Shown here piece by piece: positions 4,972 through 5,815 of a stretch of 5,815 nt of DNA. The notes under the pieces were generated by a model. The model worked only from the letters and a program-made list of their open reading frames with translations, had not been told where the DNA came from and did no database searches. Within the stretch, counting starts at the first letter, position 1, and the number at the start of each line of letters is the position of its first letter. A program made the position numbers and the translations under genes. Source of the stretch: Deltaproteobacteria bacterium (lineage in GTDB: Bacteria; Desulfobacterota; Desulfobulbia; Desulfobulbales; VMSU01); assembly GCA_024274995.1 (NCBI GenBank), contig JAJSAA010000148.1:1-5815 (forward strand), read 5' to 3'.

Positions 4972-5815
4972 TCAAAATTGCAATTCCAGCTCCCGCAATT
5001 TCTTGATCCGATCCCGCAGGCTGGCGGCCTCTTCAAAGGCCAGTTCCGCTGCCGCCTGCCGCATCTCACGATCAAGTTTTTTGATCTCGCGGCGCAGATC
5101 GGCCAGGTTGGTGTAACAGCCCTCCTCCTCAGCAGCCATGGCGGGTAATTCCGGATAATCCCGTTCGTAGATAGTGGCAACAATATCCTTAATTTTAGAT
5201 TTTATAGTCGCCGGCGTAATACCGTGCCGCTGATTATAATCCGCCTGAATCAGGCGGCGGCGAGCCGTTTCCTCAATGGTATAACGCATGGAGCCGGTAA
5301 TCCGCCCGGCATACATAATCACCTTGCCCCGGGCGTTGCGGGCCGCCCGGCCGCAAGTCTGAATCAACGAACGCTCACTGCGCAGAAAGCCCTCTTTATC
5401 GGCATCCATAATGGCCACCAGCGTAACCTCGGGGATATCCAGGCCCTCACGGAGAAGATTAATGCCGATGAGGACATTATACTCACCCTGGCGCAGATTG
5501 CGGATCAGCTCCACCCGCTCCAGGGTCTTGATATCAGAATGGAGATAACGCACCGCCACCCCGAGATTTTCGTAATATTCGGTTAAGTCTTCGGCCATGC
5601 GCTTGGTGAGGGTGGTGACCAATACCGCCTCCCGGCGGGCGCTGCGGCAGCGAATCTCCTCTAAGAGATCATCTACCTGACTGTCCACCGGCCGCACCTC
5701 AATCTCCGGATCCATGAGACCGGTGGGCCGGATAATCTGCTCCACCACCCGGCCCTGAGCCGCCTCCAGCTCAAAATCACCAGGGGTGGCAGAGACAAAA
5801 ATCACCTGTTTGATC
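4972..5815 (-). CDS. uvrB: Excinuclease ABC subunit B, C-terminal part (5' end beyond window)
   Basis: The C-terminal 280 residues of UvrB (whole protein usually about 660-680). UvrB is the helicase-like damage-verification subunit of nucleotide excision repair, loaded by UvrA and recruiting UvrC. Counting from the first whole visible codon: VSATPGDFELE (about 7-17); LVTTLTKRMAEDLTEYY (about 65-81); VRYLHSD (about 88-94); GINLLREGLDIPEV (about 117-130); DADKEGFLRSERSLIQTCGRAARN (about 137-160), which holds the motif VI Q-x-x-G-R-x-x-R arginines; and a C-terminal UVR coiled-coil hairpin (about 240-275, with AFEEAASLRDRIKKL) that contacts UvrC. All expected motifs of this half are intact. The GTG at 5805 is an internal Val codon, not a start: the frame continues upstream through I-K-Q to the window edge. 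The gene ends with TGA, and the acyltransferase gene starts 18 nt later. Confidence 0.97.
   Translation of the reverse strand, partial: IKQVIFVSATPGDFELEAAQGRVVEQIIRPTGLMDPEIEVRPVDSQVDDLLEEIRCRSARREAVLVTTLTKRMAEDLTEYYENLGVAVRYLHSDIKTLERVELIRNLRQGEYNVLIGINLLREGLDIPEVTLVAIMDADKEGFLRSERSLIQTCGRAARNARGKVIMYAGRITGSMRYTIEETARRRLIQADYNQRHGITPATIKSKIKDIVATIYERDYPELPAMAAEEEGCYTNLADLRREIKKLDREMRQAAAELAFEEAASLRDRIKKLRELELQF

Noticed and set aside
4944..5183. Minus-strand 79-codon frame overlapping the uvrB 3' end
   Set aside because: It is an alternative frame of the UVR-domain region of uvrB with no family motif.
5803..5805. GTG as the start of a short uvrB-like gene
   Set aside because: The UvrB reading frame and homology continue upstream to the window edge, so this is an internal Val codon in the conserved V-I-x-V-S-A-T-P-G motif.

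Overview
The window carries five genes, all on the minus strand. Read in transcription order (right to left) they are: the 3' part of uvrB (5815-4972, 5' end cut by the window edge), a DUF374-type lysophospholipid acyltransferase-like gene (4953-4285), a secreted solute-binding protein of the SBP_bac_3 type (4041-3229), a membrane-bound hybrid sensor histidine kinase with two PAS domains and a C-terminal receiver (3229-602), and the N-terminal part of a Cys/His-rich PAS-domain protein (409-1, cut by the other edge). Coding density is high. The two real gaps are 410-601 and 4042-4284, both AT-rich compared with the GGCC-rich genes.

No gene fixes the taxonomy. The uvrB/DUF374 acyltransferase pair, the abundance of PAS-type sensors, the CY..TH...C...HPC PAS signature and the moderate-to-high GC together suggest a Desulfobacterota-type (former Deltaproteobacteria) Gram-negative bacterium, possibly Desulfobulbales-like. 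This is inference from family habits and no marker proves it.

There are three functional blocks. (1) Housekeeping: uvrB (nucleotide excision repair) is followed after 17-18 nt by the acyltransferase gene, probably on one transcript. (2) A two-gene signalling unit: the solute-binding protein gene has its own strong ribosome binding site and a plausible TATAAT promoter. Its stop codon overlaps the kinase start by one base (TAATG). No ABC permease or ATPase lies nearby, so the binding protein more likely feeds the kinase's periplasmic sensor region than a transporter. The kinase ends in its own receiver; no DNA-binding response regulator is seen in the window. (3) A separately promoted PAS protein: the gap before it holds a hairpin just past the kinase stop, then a sigma70-like promoter whose -10 region lies inside a perfect 7-7-7 inverted repeat, which is an operator-like arrangement.

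I see no mobile element, CRISPR array, tRNA or rRNA. The window is mostly ordinary chromosome. The points most worth checking are the binding-protein/kinase coupling, the Cys/His cluster of the PAS protein, and the two inverted-repeat elements in the intergenic gaps.
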